Below are positions 1 to 6,110 of a stretch of DNA of 31,157 nt, piece by piece (within the stretch, counting starts at the first letter, position 1; each line of letters begins with the position of its first letter). The position numbers were made by a program, and so were the translations under genes. The stretch is from NCBI GenBank assembly GCA_017940105.1, contig JAGAZG010000214.1:1-31157 (forward strand), read 5' to 3'. The notes under the pieces were generated by a model. It was not told where the DNA came from. It saw nothing but the letters and a program-made list of their open reading frames with translations, and made no database searches. This DNA is from Mailhella sp. Its GTDB lineage: Bacteria > Desulfobacterota > Desulfovibrionia > Desulfovibrionales > Desulfovibrionaceae.

Positions 1-660
1 GCTGCAGGGCTGGAAGGGATCGCATGCGAATCTTTTTCCTATGACGGCTATCAAGTCGTCAGAGGTGAATTCTTTTCCCATCTTTTCGAACCTTCCGTGA
101 CCTTTAGCGACTGCAAATTTTACGTGAATACGACATGCCTGGCAAAAATGCCGCAGGTTGAGTATGTGCAGATACTGGTCAACCCGGAAACCAGGAAGCT
201 TGCCGTAAGGCCCAGCAGCGAAGACGCGAAGGATGCATTCCTGTGGTGTTCAAGCAGAAACGGCAAAAGGAAGCCCAAGCAGATTATCTGCAGGATTTTC
301 TTCGCGAAAATCATGGAGCTGATGGGCTGGAATCCTGAGTACCGGTACAAGCTGCTCGGCAAGCTCATACAGTGCGGCGGCGAACATCTTTATCTTTTCG
401 ATTTGACAGCGACAGAAGTTTACCAGAGGGCGATAGCTTCCGGCGGAAAGGCCAGGACCAGCCGCACGCCGACATTCCCCACAGAATGGCAGAACCAGTT
501 CGGCCTTCCGGTGGAGGAACATAAGAAGCAACTCCAGATAAACATTTTCAACGGCTACACGGTATTCGGCCTGACGGACAGGAAGAAGCATGCGGTTCGG
601 GAAGCCACAGGGGAGGAAAAAGATGAAGCAGGCTCTGGATCACCCGCGGATGTCCATTGA
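1..660 (+). CDS. Mobile-element protein of unknown function, 5'-truncated by window edge
   Basis: The frame is open from base 1, so the true start lies outside the window; the GTG at 97 is internal. About 219 residues are visible. The sequence (SYDGYQVVRGEFFSHLFEPS near the left edge, later GWNPEYRYKLLGKLI and FPTEWQNQFGLPVEEHKKQL) resembles, from memory, a conserved protein of Clostridia-type integrative elements found beside recombinases and ParB-like proteins and often labelled only hypothetical or integrase-associated. I do not recognise a catalytic domain and claim no function. It is soluble, with no membrane segment. Its core (VEYVQILVNPETRKLAVRPS) is echoed in the next gene, so the two are tandem paralogues. 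The last 38 bases overlap the next gene, which fits one operon. Confidence 0.75.
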   Translation, partial: AAGLEGIACESFSYDGYQVVRGEFFSHLFEPSVTFSDCKFYVNTTCLAKMPQVEYVQILVNPETRKLAVRPSSEDAKDAFLWCSSRNGKRKPKQIICRIFFAKIMELMGWNPEYRYKLLGKLIQCGGEHLYLFDLTATEVYQRAIASGGKARTSRTPTFPTEWQNQFGLPVEEHKKQLQINIFNGYTVFGLTDRKKHAVREATGEEKDEAGSGSPADVH

Positions 661-994
661 TATCCGCAGGAAAAGAATAAGAATTCATAAGGTCACTCTG
701 GAATTGCTGCGTCATCCGCAGTGCATTCTCCTGCTTGTCAATCCCGGTTCGCGAACTATAGCGGTCATGCCAAGCGCGGACGTCAAGACTGCTCATCGCA
801 TTCACTGGGAACTATTAAGGAAGACTTATGAAATAACAAGCATCAATTTCATACGCAGCCTCCGTGATGTTTGCACGGAATGGACCGCCGATGTCACATA
901 CAGGATAACTGGCGAATACATCCCTTCGGAAAACATCGTTGAATTCCGCATGGATGAGGCTGTGCCCATACAAAGGGTTCAGGAGGAAAAATGA
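623..994 (+). CDS. Short paralogue of the preceding mobile-element protein
   Basis: This is a 123-residue protein. I chose ATG 623 because GGGAGG lies just upstream (611-616); the longer in-frame start at 590 has no comparable site. The segment HPQCILLLVNPGSRTIAVMP lines up with VEYVQILVNPETRKLAVRPS of the upstream gene, and VTYRITGEYI with YRYKLLGKLI, so the two appear to share one fold, this copy being shorter. It overlaps the upstream gene by 38 bases and ends in an ATGA overlap with the following ParB-like gene, so translation is probably coupled. Function is unknown. Conservation of paired paralogues beside ParB-fold genes suggests a role in DNA handling or element maintenance, but that is inference only. 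Confidence 0.75.
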   Translation: MKQALDHPRMSIDIRRKRIRIHKVTLELLRHPQCILLLVNPGSRTIAVMPSADVKTAHRIHWELLRKTYEITSINFIRSLRDVCTEWTADVTYRITGEYIPSENIVEFRMDEAVPIQRVQEEK

Positions 995-1944
995 GCAGCG
1001 AACTGCTTCTGAGCGAGGACGAGGAATTCAAGAGGCTCATACCCCCGGTATCTGCGGCAGAATATGATAGGCTAGAGCAAAGCATTGCATCGTCTGGATG
1101 CAATGAACCCATCTGCGTGTGGAACTCCATAATACTGGATGGTCATAAGCGCTTCGAAATATGCATGAAGCATCATCTACCTTTTAAAATAAGGCAGATC
1201 CGCATGAGGGGCAGGCTGGAAGCCATGTCATGGATATGCTCCCTGTCGCTTGCCAGGCAAAATTTAACCGGTTCATACCGCACCTACCTGATCGGCAAGA
1301 TATGCCTGCTTAAAGCTGAAATGGCAGTGCGAAAAATGCAGGAGCTGAACGATTCCGCACAGAAAAAAGGCGTCTCCCGCCGCATAAGCCGTAATGGGGA
1401 CGTTTTTGCCTTCATTCGCATTTGCAGGGAGATCGGCATGAAATACGGCCTGCATCCACTGACAGTTAAGAGATTCAGCCGGTATGCAGAAGCCATCGAC
1501 AAAATTCGCGGACTGAATCCGAAGCTGGCTGAAGACATCCTGAATGGAAGAATTAAGCATCGGAAGAAAAATTTTTTCAAGGTGTCGGGAAGTTCCACGC
1601 AGGAACTCGAGGCTTTTTGCCGGAATCTTGCCAGGGAAGGCAGGCATAATTCCGCATCTGCACCAGACTCATCTTTTTCCTCATCCGCCGGCATGAAAGT
1701 TCACCTGCCGGCAGACGCCGGTTCAATAAAAAACATGCCCAGGTACGATCCTGATGCCGAATTGAAAAGCCTGTCGCTGACCATGCCGTCATGGGTCAGT
1801 TCCATCCAGCGCGTAGCTGGTTCCTCGTCAATTGAGGAATCAACAGAAAGCGCAAGGCGAGTCCTTGCAGAGGAACTCATAGCCATTATCCAAGCCTCTT
1901 CCAATCTCCTGAATAAAATTAACAGCGGAGCATCCCATGCCTGA
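991..1944 (+). CDS. ParB-like N-domain protein (plasmid/ICE partition or regulation)
   Basis: A 317-residue protein. The N-terminal third carries a ParB/sulfiredoxin-type nuclease-fold signature: an AAEYDRLEQSIASSGCNEPI segment, then IILDGHKRFEIC around residues 46-57, equivalent to the DGHRR box of ParB proteins. A basic, helix-rich middle region (about residues 95-200) could bind DNA. The C-terminal third is serine-rich and less ordered. The gene starts inside the ATGA overlap with the upstream gene, with GGAGG just before the ATG, and ends overlapping the next ParB-like gene by 8 bases. ParB N-domains in this context usually serve segregation or transcriptional control of a mobile element; the cognate ATPase may be the ParA at 4667. 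No centromere could be assigned with certainty. Confidence 0.75.
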   Translation: MSSELLLSEDEEFKRLIPPVSAAEYDRLEQSIASSGCNEPICVWNSIILDGHKRFEICMKHHLPFKIRQIRMRGRLEAMSWICSLSLARQNLTGSYRTYLIGKICLLKAEMAVRKMQELNDSAQKKGVSRRISRNGDVFAFIRICREIGMKYGLHPLTVKRFSRYAEAIDKIRGLNPKLAEDILNGRIKHRKKNFFKVSGSSTQELEAFCRNLAREGRHNSASAPDSSFSSSAGMKVHLPADAGSIKNMPRYDPDAELKSLSLTMPSWVSSIQRVAGSSSIEESTESARRVLAEELIAIIQASSNLLNKINSGASHA

Positions 1945-2812
1945 GCTTAGCGAGTTCGTGCCTGACGTCCATTTTGAGCTGATTCCGATCAGGAATCTTG
2001 TTTCCAATCAGCAGTACCAGAGGAATCTTTCGCTTGAACATATCAAAAAGGCAGCTGAAAATTTCGATCTTTGCCAAATCAACCCTGTCAAGGTGAGCAG
2101 GAGGGATGGCGTCAACTATGTTTTCAACGGACAGCACACCATTGAAATCATAGCTACGGTTTCCAACTCCAGGGAAACGCCGGTATGGTGCATGGTCTAC
2201 GATGACCTGGATTACAGGACGGAAGCGGAAATCTTTGCCAACCAGCAAAGATTTGTAAAAAAACTTCTCCCCTATGAAATATTCAAGGCAAATATTGAAG
2301 CCGGAAACGACGACCAGATAATCATAAAATCGCTCGTGGAGTCGTTCGGCATGAAAATAACGCCGTCTTCTTCAGATCCTAACAGCATATGCTGCGTTTC
2401 AACGCTTGAAGACGTCTACAGGAAATATGGATTAAATGTACTTGAGCGAGCATTGCGCCTGTGCGTCGGAACATGGGAAGGAGAAGAAAATTCACTGTCC
2501 GCCAACATGGTTAGGGCAGTCTCAATAATCATCGTAACGTATGGCGATTCTGTAAAAGATGACGTGTTCAAGGAAAAGGTAGGAACTCATTCAGTGCGAG
2601 AGCTTGGACGATCAGCAAAAGAGCGCAAAGGAGGCTCCCTGGGATACGCCGAGGCAATGGTCATGGCGTATAACCATAAGAAAACGAATTCACTTCTGAA
2701 GATCAGCAAGCTCCATTCGTCAAGAAGCAAAGCCATGAAAATTTCCGAAAAGGAAGTTGTTGCTGAAGTAAAGCCTGCCGAATCACATCCCGCAACAGAT
2801 AAGGAGGAATAG
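1937..2812 (+). CDS. Second ParB-fold protein, DUF6551-like
   Basis: A 291-residue protein. Residues about 15-110 show a ParB N-domain-like pattern: IPIRNLVSNQQYQRNLSLEH, INPVKVSRRDGVNYVFNGQH, then AEIFANQQRFVKKLLPYE. The usual ParB DGHRR box is replaced by FNGQHT, as I recall for the DUF6551 group found on plasmids and prophages. The remainder is helical and ends in a lysine/glutamate-rich tail. The start overlaps the previous stop by 8 bases with GGAG upstream, indicating coupling. The pairing of two ParB-fold proteins with different box residues suggests separate jobs, for example DNA binding against nuclease or CTPase-like activity, but no activity can be assigned from sequence alone. Confidence 0.72.
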   Translation: MPELSEFVPDVHFELIPIRNLVSNQQYQRNLSLEHIKKAAENFDLCQINPVKVSRRDGVNYVFNGQHTIEIIATVSNSRETPVWCMVYDDLDYRTEAEIFANQQRFVKKLLPYEIFKANIEAGNDDQIIIKSLVESFGMKITPSSSDPNSICCVSTLEDVYRKYGLNVLERALRLCVGTWEGEENSLSANMVRAVSIIIVTYGDSVKDDVFKEKVGTHSVRELGRSAKERKGGSLGYAEAMVMAYNHKKTNSLLKISKLHSSRSKAMKISEKEVVAEVKPAESHPATDKEE

Positions 2813-3100
2813 ATGAAAGGCAGCACTCGTGAGCTTCTGGTCTTATGCTTTGCGATCGCGACCCTGCTTGGTTTTCTTGGGTATGTCGTATATTCTGACC
2901 TGATTAACGGTCCCGAAATTGCGGACGGTTCAAATTCCAGGGCATTACTGCCGCTCGTAGACCGCAAGTGGAAAATCCTTGATGTAGACGAAGGACGCAA
3001 TTCCGGCACTTACGTATTGGAGTTGGAGCATGGCTGGCTTATCCACCGCTCTTCCGGATTTGGCGGCGGAATGACATTTGTTCCAAAAGCTGGCAGATAG
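2813..3100 (+). CDS. Small membrane-anchored protein, possibly ended early by a frameshift
   Basis: A 95-residue protein starting at the base after the preceding stop, with AAGGAGG immediately upstream. One hydrophobic segment (about residues 8-27, LLVLCFAIATLLGFLGYVVY) should anchor it, leaving a small globular domain with KWKILDVDEGRNSGTYVLEL and SSGFGGGMTFVP. The GGMTFVP ending is familiar from small plasmid and phage proteins whose function is unknown. Translation stops at 3098, but the -1 frame stays open to 3261 and could be entered at the AAAA run 3085-3088, so the natural C-terminus may be longer or the gene may be frameshifted. It belongs to the same plus-strand run as its neighbours. 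Confidence 0.6.
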   Translation: MKGSTRELLVLCFAIATLLGFLGYVVYSDLINGPEIADGSNSRALLPLVDRKWKILDVDEGRNSGTYVLELEHGWLIHRSSGFGGGMTFVPKAGR

Positions 3101-3233
3101 GCCACGTTACAGCCGTTTCAAATAAACGCATAGTTAAAATCGGAAATGAGGACACCATATTTTCCGCAACCGCTGTAACTGGAAAAATTCGCGCCAGATT
3201 CAGCTTCACATTCTTTATCTCAAGGAGAAAACC

Positions 3234-3635
3234 ATGTTTCAAAAGCCTAATTTCGGAATGATCGTTCTGGGCGTCATCTCTGCGCTGACCCTTGGCTTGG
3301 CGGCCATGTGGGGATTGCCACGGTATTCGGTATATCAGCAGGGGCTTGCCGGCGAGGCGGAACTAGCAAGGGCGCAGCAGAACAGGCAGATCAGGATTCA
3401 GGAGGCAATGGCGGCCAAGGAATCAGCAAAAATGCTGGCCGAAGCTGAAATTGAACGCGCCAAGGGCGTGGCTGAAGCCAACAAGATCATCGGCGACAGC
3501 TTGAAAGGCAACGAAGCGTATCTCCGCTACCTATGGGTCCAAGGATTAAACAGTGCGCAAACGCCCCAGGTTGTCTATGTTCCTACGGAGGCAGGCTTGC
3601 CCATCATGGAAGCGGGACGGACAAATGGCAAGTAG
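3234..3635 (+). CDS. Membrane-anchored coiled-coil protein resembling the C-terminal part of SPFH/stomatin proteins
   Basis: A 133-residue protein with an AAGGAG site upstream. A hydrophobic segment at about residues 8-25 is followed by an alanine/glutamate-rich helix (EAELARAQQNRQIRIQEAMA, then AEAEIERAKGVAEANKIIGD) and a conserved ending, NEAYLRYLWVQGL and VVYVPTEAGLPIMEAGR. These elements match the tail of stomatin/prohibitin (band-7) proteins, yet the SPFH domain itself is absent. Stand-alone forms of this type occur on plasmids and phages with no settled function. The product should oligomerise through its helix at the membrane. The next reading frame overlaps its end. Confidence 0.7.
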   Translation: MFQKPNFGMIVLGVISALTLGLAAMWGLPRYSVYQQGLAGEAELARAQQNRQIRIQEAMAAKESAKMLAEAEIERAKGVAEANKIIGDSLKGNEAYLRYLWVQGLNSAQTPQVVYVPTEAGLPIMEAGRTNGK

Positions 3636-3789
3636 CCTGATGAATTTAATCCGGCAAGGAGATAAAGCGGGAAAAATCTTGTCGACGAGAGTCACGAATC
3701 CATCCTGGCCATACGCACCCCTCTGCGTTTTCATTATTAATGGGCTGAAGAAATGCTGTGATCCCATTCACATCATAGGGGAAAAATAA
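3625..3789 (+). CDS. Possible small protein of unknown function
   Basis: An open frame of about 54 codons begins at ATG 3625, overlapping the end of the previous gene by 11 bases; an internal ATG lies at 3640. No strong ribosome site is visible for either. The product would be basic at the N-terminus with a short hydrophobic patch (YAPLCVFIING). I recognise nothing in it. It is listed because it fills the space between two plausible genes on the same strand; it may equally be non-coding. Confidence 0.25.
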   Translation: MASSLMNLIRQGDKAGKILSTRVTNPSWPYAPLCVFIINGLKKCCDPIHIIGEK

Positions 3790-3803
3790 TATTAACGGAA
3801 TGA

Positions 3804-4031
3804 ATGACAATGCTTGAGGAACCTTATTCGAGCAATCAAGAACCAAGCCGTTATGATAGCGGACATACCGGGAAAGAGTCCATCACTTTGATGCTTGATA
3901 CTTCCATTCTGAATTATTTCAAAAGTCTTTCCACTAGGTATGGCATGCCCTATGAAGAACTTATCAGCGCATGCCTGACTGACTGCTGCAAGAGAAAATT
4001 GACGCCAAAAATCCAGTGGGATGCTTATTGA
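3804..4031 (+). CDS. Small ribbon-helix-helix-like DNA-binding protein
   Basis: A 75-residue protein. After a polar N-terminus (residues 1-24), ESITLMLDTSILNYFKSLST followed by a helix (MPYEELISACLTDCCKRK) matches the strand-helix-helix pattern of CopG/BrnA-type regulators and antitoxins. ATG 3804 is used; ATG 3810 is also possible, and the ribosome site (ACGGA, 3795-3799) is weak for both. It ends the plus-strand run of accessory genes. No toxin gene of recognisable type is adjacent, so a role as transcriptional regulator of the element is at least as likely as antitoxin. Confidence 0.55.
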   Translation: MTMLEEPYSSNQEPSRYDSGHTGKESITLMLDTSILNYFKSLSTRYGMPYEELISACLTDCCKRKLTPKIQWDAY

Positions 4032-4168
4032 ATTGAATGTCATTTTTCATCCATGCAAGGATGAGGAGCCGTCAATCATCCGATATTTTTCAAGGGATGC
4101 TAATTAATCGTTTCTGCCAGGCGGTAGTCTTGCAAATTCGCATTACAGTATAGTATCCATGAGGAATG

Positions 4169-4399
4169 TTAGGAATGTTTGTACTGTTCATCCTTCAATG
4201 CTTCTTCATCCCGCGGTCGACTTCTGAGGGAGGTTGCTGCACCTAAAAGGAATTTGTCTTTCCAGTCCTCAATCTCAGCCATGGTGAGACCATGCGTCCT
4301 TGCTGCTTCCTGGATAGATGTATGTCCTCTAAGGATGCTGAGGACTAAAGCACCTTTGCGCTTTGCCATCCAACGCTGCGTATCTTGCTCGTTTTCTAT
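4169..4399 (-). pseudogene. Truncated transposase (IS OrfA-like helix-turn-helix fragment)
   Basis: The minus-strand frame encodes a 76-residue fragment with KRKGALVLSILRG, TSIQEAARTHGLTMAEIEDW and LRSRPRDEEALKDEQ, matching the N-terminal helix-turn-helix part of transposase OrfA proteins of several IS families. It stops just after EEALKDEQ, where full-length relatives continue into a longer helix, and no catalytic domain follows. A perfect GGAGG (4406-4410) lies six bases before an in-frame ATA at 4397-4399, and the coding pattern extends up to that codon, so the original start was probably ATG, now mutated. The internal ATG at 4369 lacks a ribosome site. The gene is therefore broken at both ends. 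Confidence 0.65.
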
Positions 4400-4410
4400 C
4401 GTTCACCTCC

Positions 4411-4426
4411 AAGACAATTCTGTCTT
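4411..4426. repeat. Short perfect inverted repeat next to the transposase remnant
   Basis: AAGACA, a 4-base spacer (ATTC), then TGTCTT forms a perfect 6-bp inverted repeat one base upstream of the transposase ribosome site. It may be part of an IS end or a small operator; its partner at the other end of an IS was not found. Confidence 0.35.
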
Positions 4427-4480
4427 AATGGTGGCGCGGTTTCAATGGGGGCAGTATAAAAGTTTAGGGTTAAATGCGTT

Positions 4481-4564
4481 TTTAATGCGCCGAAGGGCAA
4501 CCTTCAGAGCCACCAGGCGCGTGTCTTTAATGCGCCAAAGGCGCAACCTTCAGAGCCACCAGGC
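4481..4564. repeat. Two tandem copies of a ~38-bp repeat, 45-bp period
   Basis: Copy 1 is 4481-4518 and copy 2 is 4526-4564. Both begin TTTAATGCGCC and end CAACCTTCAGAGCCACCAGG plus C, differing by a few bases in the middle. Copy 2 contains a perfect hairpin TGCGCC-AAA-GGCGCA (4531-4545) that is degraded in copy 1. The pair lies 100-185 bp upstream of parA, a typical place for partition sites or iterons, though two copies alone do not prove such a role. Confidence 0.7.
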
Positions 4565-4567
4565 TCA

Positions 4568-4600
4568 AAAGCCCCGCAGTTTTTCTTCCTTTTGGGCAGC
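4568..4600. other. Decayed copy of the hairpin sequence found after parA
   Basis: The string AAAAGCCCCGCAGTTTTT followed by CTTCC and GGGC resembles the parA terminator at 5719-5747 (GCCCCGCAGG-TTTTTGCTT-CCTGCGGGGC), but its right arm no longer pairs well. It may be an old terminator protecting parA from upstream readthrough. Confidence 0.35.
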
Positions 4601-4610
4601 ACTATATCTA

Positions 4611-4639
4611 TTGACTTGTTTTACCAATATTTATATTTT
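4611..4639 (+). promoter_or_regulatory. Predicted sigma-70 promoter of parA
   Basis: TTGACT (4611-4616), a 17-base spacer and TATTTT (4634-4639), with TATATT at 4632 as an alternative -10, stand about 30 bp before the parA start. The -10 falls between and into the arms of the inverted repeat 4615-4651. Confidence 0.55.
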
Positions 4640-4651
4640 TGGTAAAACAAG
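4615..4651. promoter_or_regulatory. Perfect 13-bp inverted repeat over the parA promoter, likely operator
   Basis: CTTGTTTTACCAA (4615-4627) and TTGGTAAAACAAG (4639-4651) are exact reverse complements separated by 11 bases. The repeat spans the promoter spacer, the -10 and the start region, ending four bases before the parA ribosome site. This is the expected geometry for repression by ParA, one of the ParB-like proteins or the ribbon-helix-helix protein encoded upstream. There is no T-tract after it, so it is unlikely to be a terminator. Confidence 0.6.
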
Positions 4652-4666
4652 CATAGGAGAACTGGA

Positions 4667-5695
4667 ATGGACACTATCATAAACAGGCAGTACGATATAG
4701 CCGCTGGCATTGCCGCCCCGCTGGAACTGCCCAGGTTTTCTACGTACACCATATGCAATCTGCGCGGAGGCATAGGCAAAACGTCGCTTGCTTTTAATCT
4801 GGCGTACCTGGCTGGCGATGTGCTTGCCGTCGATACCTGTCCGCAGTGCAACCTTTCCTGTTTTTTTGACAACAACTATGTGGGCAACAACGGAATCACA
4901 GCGTACGACATGCTCATCCCGTACTTTGTCCCAGGGCTTGGCAAAACAATACGCGGGGCCCGCAGCGCCGAAGCCACAAACAAGTTCTTTGACGGTCACA
5001 GGGCGTATTTCATACAATCTGACAGCAGGCTTTACGTGCTCCCTTCACAGATAACAACGGCGCTCATGCAGGCCAGGGCAACGCTCGGCGAACAGCAGGC
5101 TGCCATCATTGACAGCATGCTATATTCCCTGAGGGACATAATAAGCAACGAAATGCGTGAGTCAGGAACAACAAAGTGCATCATTGATACTTCGCCGTTC
5201 TTTTCTGGGGCTACGCATCTGGCATGGCATGCATGCGACGCCATGATAGTGCCCGTGCGCACAGACCAGCAGTCAGTGAATTCACTGTCCCTGCTGCTCC
5301 GCACGCTCTCAGACTCCCACAGTGAATTTCGCAAGATGCTTCCTACTGGAGGGCATACGCCAAAAATACAAATGGTCGTTCTCACGCATGGCGCGTGGTC
5401 TACATCAGCCGGCGCGCGCAACAAGCCAAGCAGGCAGACGCGCATCTACCTCGAAAAGGTGTTTGACATCATACGTCAGAACATAACGCATTTTACAACG
5501 CATGATCCTGAAAACCATCTTATGGTTCTCGATGACTTTCTTGGCACAGGGCGCGTTTCATCAGTGAAGTCCAAACCGATAATGCTTTTGAAAAAGGGTG
5601 AAAGCATTACTGAAAACAGGGTTAAATCAATCGTGAACGACGCCGTCGAGAAAGTTCAGGCCCAGCTGTCTTATATACACAGCTGCCTTTGGTAG
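4667..5695 (+). CDS. parA: ParA-family ATPase with non-canonical Walker A
   Basis: A 342-residue partition-type ATPase. Residues 33-40 read RGGIGKTS, the deviant Walker A of the ParA/MinD family, but the signature lysine that normally opens the motif (KGGxGKT) is arginine 33; K38 is retained. VDTCPQCNLS (55-64) corresponds to the A' box usually written DxDPQGN, here with T57 and C58. CIIDTSPF (171-178) is the Walker B region. ParA proteins use ATP-dependent dimerisation on DNA to segregate plasmids or integrative elements together with a ParB and a centromere. AGGAGA precedes ATG 4667, and the promoter sits in a perfect inverted repeat, suggesting autoregulation. A terminator follows at 5719. 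The related group I remember from integrative elements carries the same RGGIGKT spelling, so this is probably a subfamily trait and not a mutation. Confidence 0.85.
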   Translation: MDTIINRQYDIAAGIAAPLELPRFSTYTICNLRGGIGKTSLAFNLAYLAGDVLAVDTCPQCNLSCFFDNNYVGNNGITAYDMLIPYFVPGLGKTIRGARSAEATNKFFDGHRAYFIQSDSRLYVLPSQITTALMQARATLGEQQAAIIDSMLYSLRDIISNEMRESGTTKCIIDTSPFFSGATHLAWHACDAMIVPVRTDQQSVNSLSLLLRTLSDSHSEFRKMLPTGGHTPKIQMVVLTHGAWSTSAGARNKPSRQTRIYLEKVFDIIRQNITHFTTHDPENHLMVLDDFLGTGRVSSVKSKPIMLLKKGESITENRVKSIVNDAVEKVQAQLSYIHSCLW

Positions 5696-5718
5696 TGCAG
5701 CTCGTCTTTTTAAAAGCG

Positions 5719-5747
5719 GCCCCGCAGGTTTTTGCTTCCTGCGGGGC
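5719..5747 (+). terminator. GC-rich hairpin after parA
   Basis: GCCCCGCAGG (5719-5728), a 9-base loop and CCTGCGGGGC (5738-5747) form a perfect 10-bp stem, followed only by AATTTCG, a weak tail. It ends the parA unit and may work in both directions. Confidence 0.7.
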
Positions 5748-5770
5748 AATTTCGTGCATGAGTACAAGCA

Positions 5771-5998
5771 TCAGTTATCACCGCTTTCATATTTTTCAGC
5801 ATCGTTCTTGCTCAGGCTGATCCTGCATGCCGCGTTTACCGTGCTTGCAGCATAGACAGTAAACTTATTCGAGCCCATATCGCCATGGCACTCGTACCCA
5901 CCAATGTCATCAATGTCCTGTATGAATAGGTCGTATTCTTCAGCGGGAACCTCAATGACAAGCCCGTTTACGAAGTTACGGACTTCCTCTGGCGTTGT
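5771..5998 (-). pseudogene. 5'-truncated small accessory gene
   Basis: The minus-strand frame encodes 75 residues with clear protein-like character (VNGLVIEVPAEEYDLFIQDI, then DDIGGYECHG and ISLSKNDAEKYESGD) and a stop at 5771-5773. No ATG, GTG or TTG start is available near the beginning: a TAA lies directly before the first codon (5999-6001), and the first ATG is at residue 41. The gene therefore looks cut at about 5998-6001, which is close to the 3' edge of the restriction-like cassette. I do not recognise the family. An acidic protein of this kind would fit a phage or ICE accessory gene. Confidence 0.45.
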
Positions 5999-6000
5999 TT

Positions 6001-6110
6001 ACTACATGTAGGAAGTGTTACGGGAATTCAGGGTGTAGGCAAAAAAAGAGCTGGGAATCCCCGAAACTACGCAAACAAGCTCAAAATGTGTTCAGTTGTG
6101 ATATTCTTCG
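6001..6110. other. Junction stretch without a recognisable gene
   Basis: This stretch separates the truncated minus-strand gene from the end of the helicase gene. A plus-strand reading gives EVLREFRV, a TAG, then AKKELGIPETTQTSSKCVQL before another stop, which could be the worn tail of a gene, but the evidence is weak. No terminator for the minus-strand cassette is obvious here. Confidence 0.3.

Noticed and set aside
4481..4564. CRISPR array
   Set aside because: Only two imperfect copies with a 7-base gap; there are no spacer-sized unique segments and no cas genes.
4179..4682. A 167-codon plus-strand frame across the transposase remnant, repeats and parA promoter
   Set aside because: It runs through noncoding repeats and the parA control region; the opposite strand shows the transposase motif instead.
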